Assembly (NCBI GenBank): GCA_032173965.1
Contig: CM063284.1
Span: 132,671,125 to 132,735,124, forward strand
Reading direction: 5' to 3'
Origin: Sitta carolinensis
Lineage: Eukaryota > Chordata > Aves > Passeriformes > Sittidae
DNA length: 64,000 nucleotides
Numbering within the stretch: the first letter of the stretch is position 1; each line of letters opens with the position of its first letter. The position numbers and the translations under genes are program-made. The notes beneath the pieces were generated by a model that did not search any database, was not told the origin of the DNA, and was given only the letters and a program-made list of their open reading frames with translations. Positions 1-12,920 of this stretch are shown one piece after another.

Positions 1-2379
1 CAAAGAAAATTTGTCTTGTAGTTTGGGCATTTCTCAAGTGTTTCTCAACGTCCAATACTGTGGGAGGTTATTTTGCAGCCCTAATTCCCCACTGTCCCTC
101 ATAATGAGAAAAAAACCTTTCCTCTACCCAGCCATTTTCACAAATAGGAACAACGGGATTGCCTTTAAGATACCTCCCTTCCTACAAATCTGGCTGTCTG
201 TAGCCAAGGGTTTTAACAGTAAGGGCCTAGTGCCTGTTTCACATGACCAGTTACACTGCTTGTGTGGCTCCATGAGCCTCATGGTGAGACGGTGGCAGGT
301 CAGGAGTGCAGTCTCAGCAAGCACCTCTGCAGATGCCAGGTTGCTTCTGCCCCTTTGTAGGGAGTGAAAGGTGTAGCCTGGCCACCACTAACTAAAAACA
401 GCAGTCAAGGCAGTATTAGCACTGGACAATTTTACTGTTACACTATTGTGCTCCTACTCATTCATCCACCACAAGTGGGGAAGTGGGGCACAACACAGAG
501 AACTGGGTCCTGAAAAAAATGGCTGGAGTCACAGAGCAAACAAAAGAGGCAATTAATTTCAGAAGTGCCTAAGAGAGTAGTATCCCAATATCTGTCCATA
601 GGGGACTAACCTCTCTGAGGTCTACAGAGTCATATTGCACAGTTTCCAATCAAAAGGTTCATGATAAAAGAACAGGAGAAATTTTGAGGACTGATGGTGA
701 CTATAGCCCAAAAACATCTTTTGACTTTATCAATTAGAATTTGTAAAGTGTCTAGGTACAGCACTGTATCTATTTTCTAGACAGCCTACTTCATCTTCCA
801 ACAACTGATGTTTGATATACAGACATCAGTTACACTGATTTTAGTAACATATGTGACAGAGATTTTACAAAGGTGGTCAAGCTAGCAGCTTTCTGCACAT
901 GCATATGAGTATTTAGCACATGACAAAATTAAGTTCCTACTGACTACAGTGATGTAGAATTCAATTATTGTTTGAGAAAAATACAAGTGGTCTTTGTCCA
1001 TTTAGAAGTCAGCCCAGAAGCTGAGAAGCTGTCCTCCTTTGCTATTGGTGGCTATGGTGCAGTGTCACATTCTTTCAGCTGTGTTAACAGCTCTTGTTTT
1101 CAGACACACAACAGCAAATTCCTTGAATGATTTACTGCAGCAGCAAAAAGCAGCTGTTTACTATTTCTTAACCTTACTTAACATGGTCTTTAATAAACAC
1201 TATTTCTTAGACCTCAGTAAGAATATTATTCTCTTCTAGCACTGATTTGGTAAGAGGTAACAGCAGCAGATGTCCCTTAGAAAATCTTTCAGGGTTAAGC
1301 AATTATTTGTAAAATCATAATGAATCTAAATTTACTTTCTAAATAAAATGCAGCAAGAGAAAACCAATTACAAATAAACATTTTTTGCCCCAGTTTGTGT
1401 GGAAAGAAAAAGGGGCTTCATTGACATCCTGATCAGTTCCCTTACTGCACACTGCCCATTGTGATATAAAATCTGAGTTATGTCTCCAACAAGAGAAAAT
1501 ACAAGTGCATTAAGCATTACTGTAACAAAAGTGAGTAATGACCGTAAAAATAATTCTGAATACATTGAGGACACAATCAAACATTTTAGACTTTTTGTGG
1601 GTTTTAAGAAGGCATCATTTACTATTCTTCTGGTTGGAAAAACTTACTTTTCTGTCTTCAAAGGATCCACAAATATTCACAGGAAATAAATAAATAAAAC
1701 AACCATTTCATAGAAAAATATGCAGTGATTATCAACAGCTAAAGAAAATGTGCACCCAAAGAAAGTAAAAACTATCAGTAGGTAATGGCCACTGAAATTT
1801 GAAGGCATATCAAGAATAAGAAATTAAAAATTAAGACCTATCCTGACAGCCTACAAGTTATGCTGGACAATTAACACAGATTTGTTGCCCAGGCACACTC
1901 TAATTTTGCAAAGCACTGAAAAAGACACAGAGGCAGCTTGTGTATTACTCTTCTATTGGTAAACTAAGGGTAAAGAGACAGACATGATGTGGTCTTGTGA
2001 GGGGTTGGATTACATTGGCATCTGTATGGAAAAGATAGGCAGCAATTATTAAAGCATAGGGACAGCCTTGAAAACCAGAGAAGTGGCCAGAATGATGTCT
2101 GATGAAAAGTCACTCAAGCATTTAGTTTAATTAGTGCTCTGCAGTTTTATCTCCAACGTTAACAACTATTGCACATCCCGATTTATCAAGCCAGCCCAGT
2201 CCTTCTCATTGCTAGCCTGTAGGTAAGCAAATACTCAGCAGAGCTCAAAATTTAATGAGAATGCTCTTGCATGTTTAGGGCCTTTAACGGATCAGGATGG
2301 AGCATATAAAGCTGATAGCTCAACAGTAGGCAAACCATGCAAAAAAAAATTATTTCAAAGAGTCCACCACGGTAGTTGC
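1..2379. other. Intergenic, AT-rich, no gene seen
   Basis: I see no coding exon, RNA gene or clear repeat here. The short open frames (up to 118 codons at 11-367) show no recognisable domain and no splice-compatible continuation. The stretch lies about 5 kb beyond the 3' end of ZNF706. Old, decayed transposon sequence may be present but is too diverged for me to name. Confidence 0.6.
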
Positions 2380-2939
2380 AAATATAGCAGTGTGGATCCT
2401 GAGAGACAGACAAAAGACTGGGTTTTAGATGATTCAGCAGTCAACACAGTAACACCTTCATTAGCAGAATCCAAAAACACAGCTGAGGTTCTAAAAGGCA
2501 GATACAAAGACTACAAATATCTAAGGAAAGATAAAGTAAGGGTCCATTACCTGATGAAGAAGGAAAGAAAATGAAAGATAAGATTTATCTTTAAATAAGT
2601 AATAAACATAATTTTTTACTTCACTCAAAAGTTAAAATACATGTTAAGAAGTTGAAAGAGTAAGCTAAAGTAGTCAGAGGACTTTGAGGGAATTCAAGCT
2701 GGCAACAGCTAACAACTATCTAGGATGCTCCAGCAATCAGCCATGTCACCAGGGACCATGTGTGTTGCTCTCTGAGAACCCACAGAGCACAGGAAACAGC
2801 CCAGCAGAGTGGTGGGACAAGCACAAGGAATTTAAAATAAAGGGACTCTTGTCAGTCAACCTAAACCTGGAAAAGGGCTAGGATATTTTTTTATAAAATT
2901 TCCTTCGTAAATGCATATGAAAAAGTAAAACCAAGGAAA

Positions 2940-3920
2940 AGCCAGACAATATGGATTTGTCAGGAACAAACTATGCCATACTTCACTACCCTTCATTTCT
3001 TTGTGAAAACTGGCCTGGCGGCCACAGGCACACAAGATCCCAAATCTCTGTTGTAAATGCCTCTGTCAGTCTGCGAAGTCCTCACAGGTACGGGGTTCCA
3101 ATCTACACTGACCACAAAGAGAATCACAGCAGTACAAAGTGCTCTCAAGAAGTAATTACCAAAGGCTTACCGGAGTCTAGCAAGATATTCAAGCGAGGTC
3201 CTGCAAGGCTTTGGCTGCAGTGTATCCCATAAGTGTGTTCATGAAAAATACAGACTAAAGAGGACATCTGCAATATCCCCCATGATACCACACTTGGATG
3301 AACTGTAAACAGTCTGGTCTGAGACCCCTGAGAGGCAGGTATGTGGACACTAAATAGTGCCACAAAGCGGAAATTATTAGTGGTACCAAAATGAATCTGT
3401 GATGCTGCTGCAGAAAGCCTAATGCAATTCCAGTCTATGCAAGTGCCAGAACTTAGTTGTTCCAGCTACTCTGCACTAGCCTCAGCCGGCACTTTGGGTC
3501 ATATATTGGACCATATGATTTAAGAGCACAAGCTGTAGAGGATCGAGAGCACCAACAATTGCCAGACTTAGAAAATGTGACCTATAAAGAGTGATTCAAT
3601 TAACTGGATTTACTCTGAAGACTAGGAGAACATAGTAGCAATGTTCAGATAAAGACACTATTCATCACATCTACTGGCAATAAGAACAGTAAGCAATTGA
3701 CTTAACTGGCAGGGATAAACTCTTGCTGTGATAACCGTCCAGTTGTACGGTTCAGCAGAGAAACATGCTGCTGAGGAGGTCCGGGATCCTGGGATCCCTT
3801 TCACTGAAAGCTTTTAGGAGTTAGAGGAACCCTTGGTAGTTTGTCTTGGCAGATTTTATCCAATCTCAGAGTAGGGAGATGGGCTAGATAAATTCCTGAG
3901 ATTTCCCTTAATCCATAGTC
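2940..3920 (+). mobile_element. Old degraded CR1 LINE, 3' part
   Basis: The segment reads like an ancient CR1 non-LTR retrotransposon on the plus strand. It opens with a 'gatttgtcaggaacaaac' block typical of the 3' part of the reverse-transcriptase region. It continues through words resembling 'gtcctgcaaggct' and 'gatgctgctgcagaa', and ends near 3885-3920 with 'gagatgggctagataaat' followed by a degraded 'cctctgta' tail, the usual CR1 3' end. No frame is open across it, so it is a dead 5'-truncated copy. Its 5' limit is uncertain and similar decayed sequence may begin near 2390. The call rests on remembered consensus words. It is much more diverged than the copies at 53 and 61 kb, so it is probably an older insertion. 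Confidence 0.6.
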
Positions 3921-6900
3921 CTCTGTAAGAGCTCCAGCTTTTAGCTACACTCTGCACAGTGATTTTGTCATAGCTACAAAGAAGGAACACAAAAATACGT
4001 TTGCCATGACATCAAAGTGCTGCATGGACCCTGGCTTTATATATTAAGTGGACAGTATTTCTCAGAGGAAAGCTGTTCTGTATTTCCTGAAAAAGCTGAG
4101 ACACAGCTTTAACAGACAATTATGTTGGGACAACTATATTCTTCCCTTCTCAGGAATCCCAGCACAAAAAGCACGAAAAGCTATATAAGAGAATTATAGA
4201 ACATACAAACAACCTAATCGTTTTTTTGAAACCTCACAAGATAATGCAACTCCCTCAGTAAGACCCTGTTGTGCCTTATCTATTGAAAATCTTTAACACA
4301 ATAAACAATGTATTAAAAGATTTCAAAATAATTTTTAAAATGTACAGAAAAATTCTAGACAACATTTGACACCCTCCCACTGTCTGGTCTAGAGCAAAAT
4401 CACCAACGATGCTACACAATATGTAAAATCACACACTGAACACCAGCACAAAGTGAGATTTGGAGCTGAATTCAAAGTCCCCTCCAAAACCTGTAAGGTT
4501 CTAAACCGGCAAATCAAAGATCTCCAAATAATACAAAGCAGAAGGCAGCTGGGTAGACAGAAACACAAACTGACCTTTACTTCACTTGTGGCTCCTATAG
4601 GACTAATCAAATTTACTTGTCAGACCCTGGAAGATCACACTTCTAGTAAAGCCCAGTAATTCCCAACTTGTTTCTGTGAAAATGGGAAAGCCTATCAGTA
4701 CTGATGATAAAAGACATTCCACCTATTAGCTCTTCTTATCAAGATGGGAAAATAAATCATCATAGTTTACAGAAATGCCTCAAATTCCTTCATTATTATG
4801 TGGTTTGCAAACACCGTCTGGTCATTAGCTTTACTTATTTGAGCTGAAGTGGTTTCAGCAAACAACCAAAAGGGATGGTCTCCAGGGATGTTTCAAGAGC
4901 ACTGCATAAGCTATTTTCTTAACGTTATACAGCAACTGTCTTCAACTTCTATCTTGGATTTTTCACACAGCTTTTTGACAGAAAGAAATTAGAAGCCCTT
5001 AGATAGGTAAAGCAGAGGTACAGAAGTAAGCCTGAGTAACAAAAACTGCAAAACAGTTCTTGATTTCTCAGTAGTCACCATGATGATGGCCTCATCATAA
5101 CCACACCTGCTAACGTTTTACTCTCTGAGACTTTTTTCTGAACATTTGAAGCCTCATTTAAATGCAATTTCAGATGCTGCTTAAAGAGATTCCCAAAAGA
5201 TGGCTTCTGAAAATCCAAAACCCCTCTTAAAGTTGCTCAACAAGTATCTATGACAGCTGATGTCCATACTGACACAGTAAGAGCCCTTCACCTGAGTGCT
5301 GACGCTGCACAGAAATGAATCTTTCTCAAGGGAATAAAGGAAACTTTCCATGTCTATTTTTCTTTCTTGCAGTTAGACAGCTTCAAGTTACATGGCTGTC
5401 CACAACCAAGAAATTAATTTTCTAGGTGCAGCAATACTTGATTTTAAAAGCAGGCAGGAAATATGACATTTTATGTTTTATATTTTTAATTCTCTTTTAA
5501 TCACACATTACAATGCACAACTGCATCTTTAGCCAGATACTAGGGTGTGCTTTCAGATCAGGAAGAAATGATGGAAAACTAGTACTTCCTCCGATCTTTT
5601 AGGTCGATGATACAATGAGTATTGCAGGAATTCTGACTGAGGACTACTGCCACATTTAGTACAGCCTTTATAACAATTCAGTCACAGCTTTAATTTACTT
5701 CTATAATTAAGATGGCAGTTATTGTAGCTGGGGATATTACTGAACTGAGGATCATCCTTGCCCTCCGACACATAAACCACATCATTTCACAGGGTATTTT
5801 CAACTTGAGCATAGTAAGAGTTTTGAAAATACAATTCTAACTGTAGGCAACCATCCCACTAATGATTCAGCTTTCCAGCTCTTCAGTGCTCATTAACAGA
5901 GATTGTTTATGAAACAAGTCTTTTATTTAATGCTACACAATCTGAATTGAAGGAATAGAACATTTACTTCACCTTAGGCCCAAGCTTTAGGGATACATCC
6001 CCAAACATTTTCCAGAATAAAACCAGATCATCAAATACCAGTCAGCGCAAGAAATATCTTTTCCATTTCTACTCAGCGTATTTTTAGACAAACTACAGCA
6101 TTAGAACATTGAAGTATCTCTCCCCCATACAGCACAAAGGTTGAAAGCAGATTTCTTGCCTTGTGGAGTCAGTTTGTCAGGATGTATGTATTGATAACAT
6201 TAAAGAAAAATAAATGAGTTGTTACATTCTGATGTCAGGTGTACAAGTGCAGTAGTGGATTACGCTGAGAATAACATTATCTATAAAAGTTAAGTGGTAT
6301 ACAGGTTATCCCAGACTGACTATAATACAGAGAAACTTTATGCCAAAGTAAGTATTTACAGAGATACTGTCACAGCAAAGAGGACAGGAAGCTAGTCTCA
6401 CAGTAGTTCAATAAAGAGCAAATGAGTGGACAAAGACAAAGGTTTTGACTTTATATAATAAAATACCAAGTGCATTCTTTTAAGTGAATGAGTCTTTGAC
6501 ACTATGGTCCTAGATTTTAGGAAGCCATTTGAAGGTCAGATGTATAGTCCTGCTGCATAGCAAGGGTTACTTGGACTGCCAGAATTTTTATATCTGTTGT
6601 AAAGTCCACACATCACAGAAATTCTAGTACTGCTTCTTACTGCAGGGTCAAAACTAAAGGTCTTAAGCCCCCTCCAAAATGCCCAACATGGGATTTTATA
6701 TAGTAGACCTTCCAGTACAATTCAGATGTTTCTCCACTACTTTTGTACTGTACATCTGGGATTAGAACATAACCCAGAACACTTTAGGGGTAATTATGTT
6801 TATCTGCTCAAATGGTCTTGGCCAGAGTTATTATCCAGCTTTTTCTTGTCATTGCAACTTTAATCACATCCGATTTCTTTAAGTAGCCATATTATTTTAG

Positions 6901-7594
6901 TTACTTTGGTTCTTTTCCAACAGGCTTATTTTAAGCTGGTTGTGAAGGACGGTTATTAATGGCTGGCTGTTTTACGTATTCCTTCAAGAGAGAAATAACC
7001 AGACACATTTGAGGGGTAACGTGTGGTTAACTGCTCAAAATATAATCAAAAATATTTTTGAATCCAGTTTTCAACTAAGAGCAGGGTTGCTTTAACCTAT
7101 TGGCAAGCATTTCTCAAGCCAGCATTTCAATCCTGCCACCTCTCAAGCTTCCTCAGCTATCTACCTAAATAGAAAGGATAATAAGCATAATCAGAGTTCC
7201 TCCAGTGCCCAACTTCAAGGAACATGATCCCTCACAGTAAACGAATCCCATTTGAAATGGCTTGCAGTACTTAAGACTCCAGTACATAGGACAAAAACGT
7301 AGGAGGAAGTCTCATGATTCTCATGCAGCTGCTCAGGGTGTGTTGCACCTTGAGCCATCAGCTCGACCACTAGTGACTGGGCTCAAGCAGGCAGCACACT
7401 GGACAGTAAATCTGAGCAGCTTCCCTCTCCACTTTAAGTTTAATTTACTGTAATGTACATTACTTGCAGTGGAATGATATTGCTCATGTTTTGGCAGGAT
7501 GGGGAAAATTCCACTTTCATCTTTTTTATTATTTTATAAGGCAGATAATGCAGAAAGGTGAAACAGAATTTCTACAAGGAGTTAATCTGTGATA
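3921..7594. other. Intergenic spacer downstream of ZNF706
   Basis: AT-rich sequence with many in-frame stops and no recognisable exon or RNA gene. It lies 3' of the ZNF706 poly(A) signal. Further AATAAA hexamers occur on the minus strand, for example at 7525-7530, so longer alternative 3' ends of ZNF706 could extend a little way into it. Confidence 0.5.
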
Positions 7595-8526
7595 TTGTAA
7601 AATCAAAGTACTACTTTATTAAGTGAGTTATTTTACACAATATGAACATCAATATAATTACAATTGTAAAAAATTTTTTATAACAAGTATGGACTGATTT
7701 TTTTAGGATTTCCGAATAGGGCACAACTGTACATTTACACAGAATTGTCTTTTGCATGAAGCCCAAGAGGGAACAGCATAAAAATATGAATGTTTCTGTA
7801 GCCCCTTCATTTTTGCTGATCAACAGTTTTAGAAAAGCAGCTGCAGGTTTGTTATGTAAGGTCTGACAGTAGAAGAGTCAATAGGTGTCATGACTTCACC
7901 TATAAAAAACAAGAACAACTCGGTTAAGCTGAACCATTACACAATGCTGCTTACCTCTGCATGAATGAAATAACATAGTACTCCTTTTTACCTTATTTCA
8001 GCCTTTTATTATAGCCACTTTCAGTTACAGCCTAACAACTGGCTTATGGGAAATCTCTTCTACAGTTAACACAGAAATTCAGATTTTTCTGCATTCACTT
8101 GCATAGCTTCAGGAACAAAAAGGCTCAATTGTTGGAAATACACTAAATGACTTTACATTACATGTCTTGTAGTAACAGATAGATTGTACTTATGCATTTT
8201 GTTCAAAGTAAAAATAACATTTCAAAGCAAGAATAATGAAGTATTCTTACAACACTAAGAACGACCATTTGAAATAACATTAATCTTTTTAAAACAACCT
8301 CTGAGCACAGCAAAATGCCACAGCCATTTCACCCATGTAAGAACTAGCTTGCTTCTTTCTTCTACTTCTAACAGTTCAAGGATATAACTTTAACCTACAC
8401 TAGTTTCCATATTAAAAGAACTGAAGCAAGTTTTAAGTCCCACTTGTTGTTGGTAAAAAAATCAATTTATAATACACCTTTCTCAGACAATCAATTAAAA
8501 ATTAAGGTAATGACCTGTAGACAACT
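7595..8526 (-). other. ZNF706: ZNF706 3' UTR (predicted)
   Basis: The terminal exon continues past the TAA stop. The first strong minus-strand AATAAA downstream is at 7615-7620, so cleavage would fall around 7590-7605 and give a UTR of about 930 nt. A second AATAAA at 7525-7530 could give a slightly longer form. The region is AT-rich with several poly-U stretches. No coding frame continues, and the open frame at 7611-7823 is chance. Confidence 0.6.
7615..7620 (-). terminator. ZNF706: Poly(A) signal AATAAA, ZNF706
   Basis: Canonical AATAAA hexamer on the minus strand about 0.9 kb after the ZNF706 stop codon, followed downstream by TG-containing sequence. It is the best candidate for the main 3' end. 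Not tested against transcripts. Confidence 0.55.
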
Positions 8527-8622
8527 TTATGCCTGAACATCTGCCAATTCTGGAGGAAGTGGAGTCTTAGGATGCTTGCTTTCAAAGTGCTGTTTGAAGG
8601 TCTTGGGATCCGGCATTTGAGT
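8527..8622 (-). CDS. ZNF706: ZNF706 coding exon B (residues 46-76 and stop)
   Basis: This exon completes ZNF706 with 31 residues, starting TQMPDPKTFKQHFESKH and ending PPELADVQA before a TAA stop at 8527-8529. It supplies the two histidine zinc ligands, His57 and His62, so the single C2H2 finger (C-x2-C-x12-H-x4-H) is split across the intron between Arg45 and Thr46. The AG acceptor at 8623-8624 follows a T-rich tract. Joined to the upstream exon, the protein is 76 residues, the usual length for this family, with no frameshift or missing ligand. Because the whole finger and C-terminus agree with the vertebrate protein and the splice sites are intact, this is the functional gene and not a processed copy. 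It is below the size at which simple open-frame searches would find it. Confidence 0.97.
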   Translation of the reverse strand, partial: TQMPDPKTFKQHFESKHPKTPLPPELADVQA

Positions 8623-9785
8623 CTGATTAAAGAGAGACATTAAACTTTATGCACAGTACAAGAGTTAAATAATACTACAAAACCTTTATTTTCTTTCCCC
8701 AGAAGCCAACTACCTCCTTGATGACACTGCTCTAGTGACAGAAGCACCACTAATTTAGCTGCAGGGTAAGATGGAGTATTTAACTACCTATTTTCAGAGG
8801 TGTTTTTAAGCACTACCACACTAGCTTCAGCATGTCCATCAATGGTGTTATTCTGGCTAGGTATCTCCCTGCACATCTTACACTTCACAGGCTAGTTTGG
8901 TGGAAAACCTACCTCCTCACCATTTTCTTTTTAACACCTTAAACGCTTATCCTTTTCAGAATCAAATCTTTATGAAAGCTATTTCTTTAGTTTACCAACA
9001 GGCCAAGAAGTTACACGGCTTGAACTGAGCCTCTGCTTGGCACAAGCTATCTCAGTCCTTTGCTACAACACAGTTGCAGGCATCAACTGCCCAAAGTGAT
9101 TGATACTACAGCCTGATTTCACAACAAGAGGAGCTGGTTACAAATACTTAAACAAGCAACTCTCAATTTAGAATCTTATTTAAGACATTTGAAGTGGCAG
9201 ATCTATTCTGGGACAGACCATTGAAATGAAAATGGCAAGTTTATCCTTCAGCTCCAAAAGAAGCATTTAGGAAAACCAGAGAGAAGGGAAAATACAATCT
9301 GATTAGTACTCAAATTTCTGTTTTCTTGTCAAGGAAGTTGTCCTAGCAAAAGTTACTGTGTATCAAGCTTACATTAAAGCTTTTGGCACCACTACAGCAA
9401 CATCCATAACCACTGATTCCAAGACAGGCCAATTCCATTGCAACAAAAATATGTTTCCATGTGGAGACTAAACAAGAACTGACCCCACGCTTCTTAAATG
9501 TTCTACCTCATACTAACAGCACGTGCAGACCACTGAAATACAAAAGGCAAAATAACTACCCAAACCAGACCTGAACATGACCTCTCAGATTTTCTATCTC
9601 AATTACCAGTACAGCTGAGTAATATGTAAGCAAGTCACATAACAGATGCAAACGCTTCTTATAGCAACAAGCTAGACAACCACTTAAGTATTTTAGTTTC
9701 CACTATAAAATCTTCTAAAAATCTACCTCCAGGCAGGAAGACAGACCTCTCCCTACAAGACTATTTTGACTTCAGTTCCTCTTAC
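8623..9785 (-). other. ZNF706: ZNF706 intron 2
   Basis: Bounded by a GTAAG donor at 9785-9781 and a TTTAATCAG acceptor ending at 8623, read on the minus strand. Length is 1163 bp. It interrupts the zinc-finger codons in phase 0. I see no nested gene or clear repeat inside it. Confidence 0.9.
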
Positions 9786-9920
9786 CCTACAGACAGTGCA
9801 GGTATATATCAAGGCAGCCTTGGCTGCAGCCTTCTGATCATGTCCTTGTTTCTTTTTTTGCTCAGCTTGCTTTTTGGCATTTTTCTGCTGCGACTGAATC
9901 TTCTGCTGTCCACGAGCCAT
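9786..9920 (-). CDS. ZNF706: ZNF706 coding exon A (residues 1-45)
   Basis: This exon encodes the first 45 residues of zinc finger protein 706, starting MARGQQKIQSQQKNAKKQ and ending CTVCR. The N-terminal 35 or so residues are rich in Lys, Gln and Ala and resemble the 4F5/SERF family start. The last residues carry the first zinc-ligand pair, Cys41 and Cys44. The start is firm: the ATG sits two bases inside the exon after a pyrimidine-rich acceptor, and the protein matches the vertebrate family from this Met. The frame stays open upstream through intron sequence, giving a spurious 94-residue reading; those extra residues are not exon. The exon ends in AGG before a GTAAG donor, phase 0. ZNF706 is a small nuclear/cytoplasmic protein; published work links it to repression of KLF4 and exit from self-renewal in embryonic stem cells, and to SERF-like effects on aggregation and nucleic-acid binding. 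Residue 20 is Glu here; I recall Gly in human. Confidence 0.97.
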
Positions 9921-9922
9921 AT

Positions 9923-12920
9923 CTACAAACAAAAAAAAGACATTTAGTCTACAAACATGAGAAACGACTGCTGCTATCTGACTGAGGTGCCATAACCATG
10001 AGCACAATGCTCTGTCCACAAGGCCTACAACACCCATAATTCAAACACAACAGACATCTGTTCAAGCTCTTCGCTATGTAAAGCCTCTGGGTTCAGTATC
10101 ATTCTTAAAATAAACACCAGAATTATTAGGCCATTCTAAGATGTCTTCCTCTACTAAGATTCAAGCTCCACTTCTGAAAAGTGTTTTCAATAGTCAGAAA
10201 AATTAGAAGTTTATTTTACAGTTAATAGAAACTTACTATCTTTTTCAAAAGGTACTGAAAAATTCAGGGGTTTTGTTGTTCATGGGGTTTTTCTTACTTC
10301 AAGCTTAAGACTCAACTTTTATCTCTGGAACTTAAAAAAAAAAAATTAAAGAAATGCAAATCGAAGTATTACCCAAGGTGTATTATTGTCTTCTGTTGTA
10401 GGTGCTTGTGAGCTGCTTTGGAGTTGGGAACCAAGAACAATAGGTTGCTTCTCTTTATTGAAGGTAATTTTTACAGGTGGCTATTATATTTTTATTTTCA
10501 GTCACATTTACGTGCATACGATTTCTTGAAAAGAAAAAAGACTGCCCCCATCAGAAGCCATTACTCCATCTAACATAGGAGCACAAAGGAAGTAAATGCT
10601 ATTGCCATATGCCATTACAAGGTTCACCAGAAGACAAAATGAGACAAAAGTGTCACAATTCAGAGAGCATCAAGACATCGCACCTCACAGCAGTGCACTC
10701 CACCTGCCTGCAGCCCACCAGGACACCCAATTCAGACTGCACCCCACCCCCAGAGCAGCCACCAGACAGGATTTGGGCACACCAACAGAACGGGAGTCAG
10801 CATGTGGTTATATAACCCAGCAGCCCAATTTCTGCTATTGTGTCTCTCCCAGTCCCTCATGGCCCATGCATAGCTCAGCTGTGCAGCCCTCTCAGAAGCA
10901 CAACACTGCCCAAGCACAGGACAGCCACCGAAGACCACTGTTCCCTGGACAGCTAGTAAAGTCTCGTGGTCCCAGGAGGGCAGCTGCTTGGTCACTGCCC
11001 CTCTGGGTAACCTGGGTGCTTGCCCCAGGTTTGATACTTGTGTGATAGACACACTGCATGGCTATGCCAGGCCTCTCACGCAATCCCTCCTATCAGGACA
11101 GCCTGCCTCCCAATGTGAGAAAAGCCTATGCGAACAGTGACCAGCCTCTAGTAAATATGTATGAAAAGCCCTTAGAAGCCATTATGAAAATTAAGTTTCT
11201 ATGAAACATCAACAACACGTGAAAATTCACTGGTATTGTGGGAATTTTTGGACATGTGCCTAACGTGTGAGAAAAAATGATGGCCCTGAGACCCAGAACA
11301 GCTCTTGTGGATTGAGAGACACCTCTCGGGCCACAGCCCAGTTCTTTCATGGCATCAAACACCACCATATAATCCTCTGCAGAAGTATTACACTACATCT
11401 TCAGCATTCCCTCCCCTTCCCCCACCAGTTTCTATAAAAGAGAATTCAGAAGTCCATATAGCTAATAAAATTGAACACAACACAAATTCCATTCACAAGC
11501 AGATAGAAATACATGTGGCATCCAGCGGTTTCCGTAAGATACAACACTCAATGTTAGTAAGACTAAAAGTGCCAGTCTATGTTTCACTGGACAGTGCAAC
11601 TACTCCAAAACACCCCAGCCAGGGCCTCATGCTGTTTTTATACAGCATGGCTCAGTCAGAACACTGGATTCTCACTTAAAATTATAAAAATTAAAAAAAA
11701 AAGAAAAAAGACATATTGCCAATAGCTTCCCATACACAAGAAGGAACAGTAGGTTTTATTTCACTTTTATTTTATCAGCATTACAGCAATCGTCCAAAAG
11801 TCAGAGGGTTCCTGACAGAAAATACCCAGATGTAACAAAAAAGAATTCTTTCCACAAAGTGTTTACATATTACTTTGTATTTTAGTGCCTCGATAAGTAC
11901 TACATTACTACAGCAAATCACACTGAGCTTTTATGTACTTGGTAACTGCTGGTTTAGGTAAGTCACAGACAAGAAAACATGACACAAACATTTGCTCAAA
12001 AATACCAACCACAACACAATACCCGAGACCAAAAATTCGAGAATTTAAATACAGTTACATTAATATAGCTGAAACAGAATGTTTCTGAAACAGAGACAAG
12101 TAAGGTTTAGACTATTATTATTATTATAAGAAAGTGACAAAAAAAATTCCCAAAGCTCTTTTAAAAGCATGATGAGTTCATCTACAAGGCCAAATCGGTA
12201 ATTTCAATTGCACAACGCAGGTAAGTGCTGTTTCCCCTATCAGGCACACCCTCACAGAGTCCAGCAGATCAGCTGGCTGTCTCCAAATAAAGAACGCGCG
12301 AGCACGTAGGAAACAGAACACACGGAAAAAATCTGCTGCCAAACCGTATCAGCATTTTTTGCTGCCAAATCATAACAGCAACAGCAGCACGGACTATGCC
12401 GGGAAGCGAGGCTGAAACCCTCAGCATAGCCGTGCCGCACACGGGTCATTTCTTTATACGTAACCAGAACCCGAGCGGAGTTTCAAGTCCTAAAGCTGGA
12501 CACCGACAGCTGCTTCCGCTGTCATTTCCAGCGGCACACAGCCGTTCGAGGCACCGCGGCCTGCCCGGCCGGGAGCGAAGGGCTCGGGCGGCCGCCCCGC
12601 GAGGGACGCCCCGGCCCGGGCCCGACCTGCGGCGCGCAGGGACCGGGGGGGCCGCGGCCCTCGGCCGGGCCCGGCGGGGCAGGGGCGGCCGCAGCCCCAG
12701 CACGTGCCCCGCGGGAGGGAAGTGACCTCGCAAAGGCGGACGGACGGACGGAGGCCGCAGCCGGGGAGCGGCGGCCCGCGAGCAGAGCGCACCCCGCTGC
12801 CGGGCCGGGCCGGGCCGGGCCGGGCCGGGCCGCCCCCCTTCCCCCGAGCCAGCACCGCCTCGCTTCTCTTCCCCCGCCCCACCCCGCTCCCCGCCGCTCC
12901 GCTTCCCCGGCGCTGCTCAC
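9923..12920 (-). other. ZNF706: ZNF706 intron 1 (predicted)
   Basis: The acceptor (TTTGTTTGTAG on the minus strand, ending at 9923) is firm. The donor (GTGAGC at 12920-12915) is the best candidate in the CpG island. The intron is about 3.0 kb. A moderately GC-rich patch at about 10650-11080 has overlapping open frames on both strands but no recognisable protein. The donor-proximal part (12540-12920) belongs to the CpG island and carries a GGGCC repeat. A (TTA)n-like run lies near 12112-12128. Confidence 0.65.
12801..12832 (+). repeat. (GGGCC)n tandem repeat
   Basis: About six tandem copies of a GC-only pentamer in 32 bp, beginning CGGGCCGGGC. On the plus strand it holds more than four runs of three G separated by two bases, a G-quadruplex-prone pattern. 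It lies just inside the predicted ZNF706 intron 1, in the CpG island. Confidence 0.9.

Noticed and set aside
9921..10037. N-terminal extension of the ZNF706 frame (39 extra residues)
   Set aside because: It crosses a clear splice acceptor and does not resemble the family. The true start is the Met at 9920.
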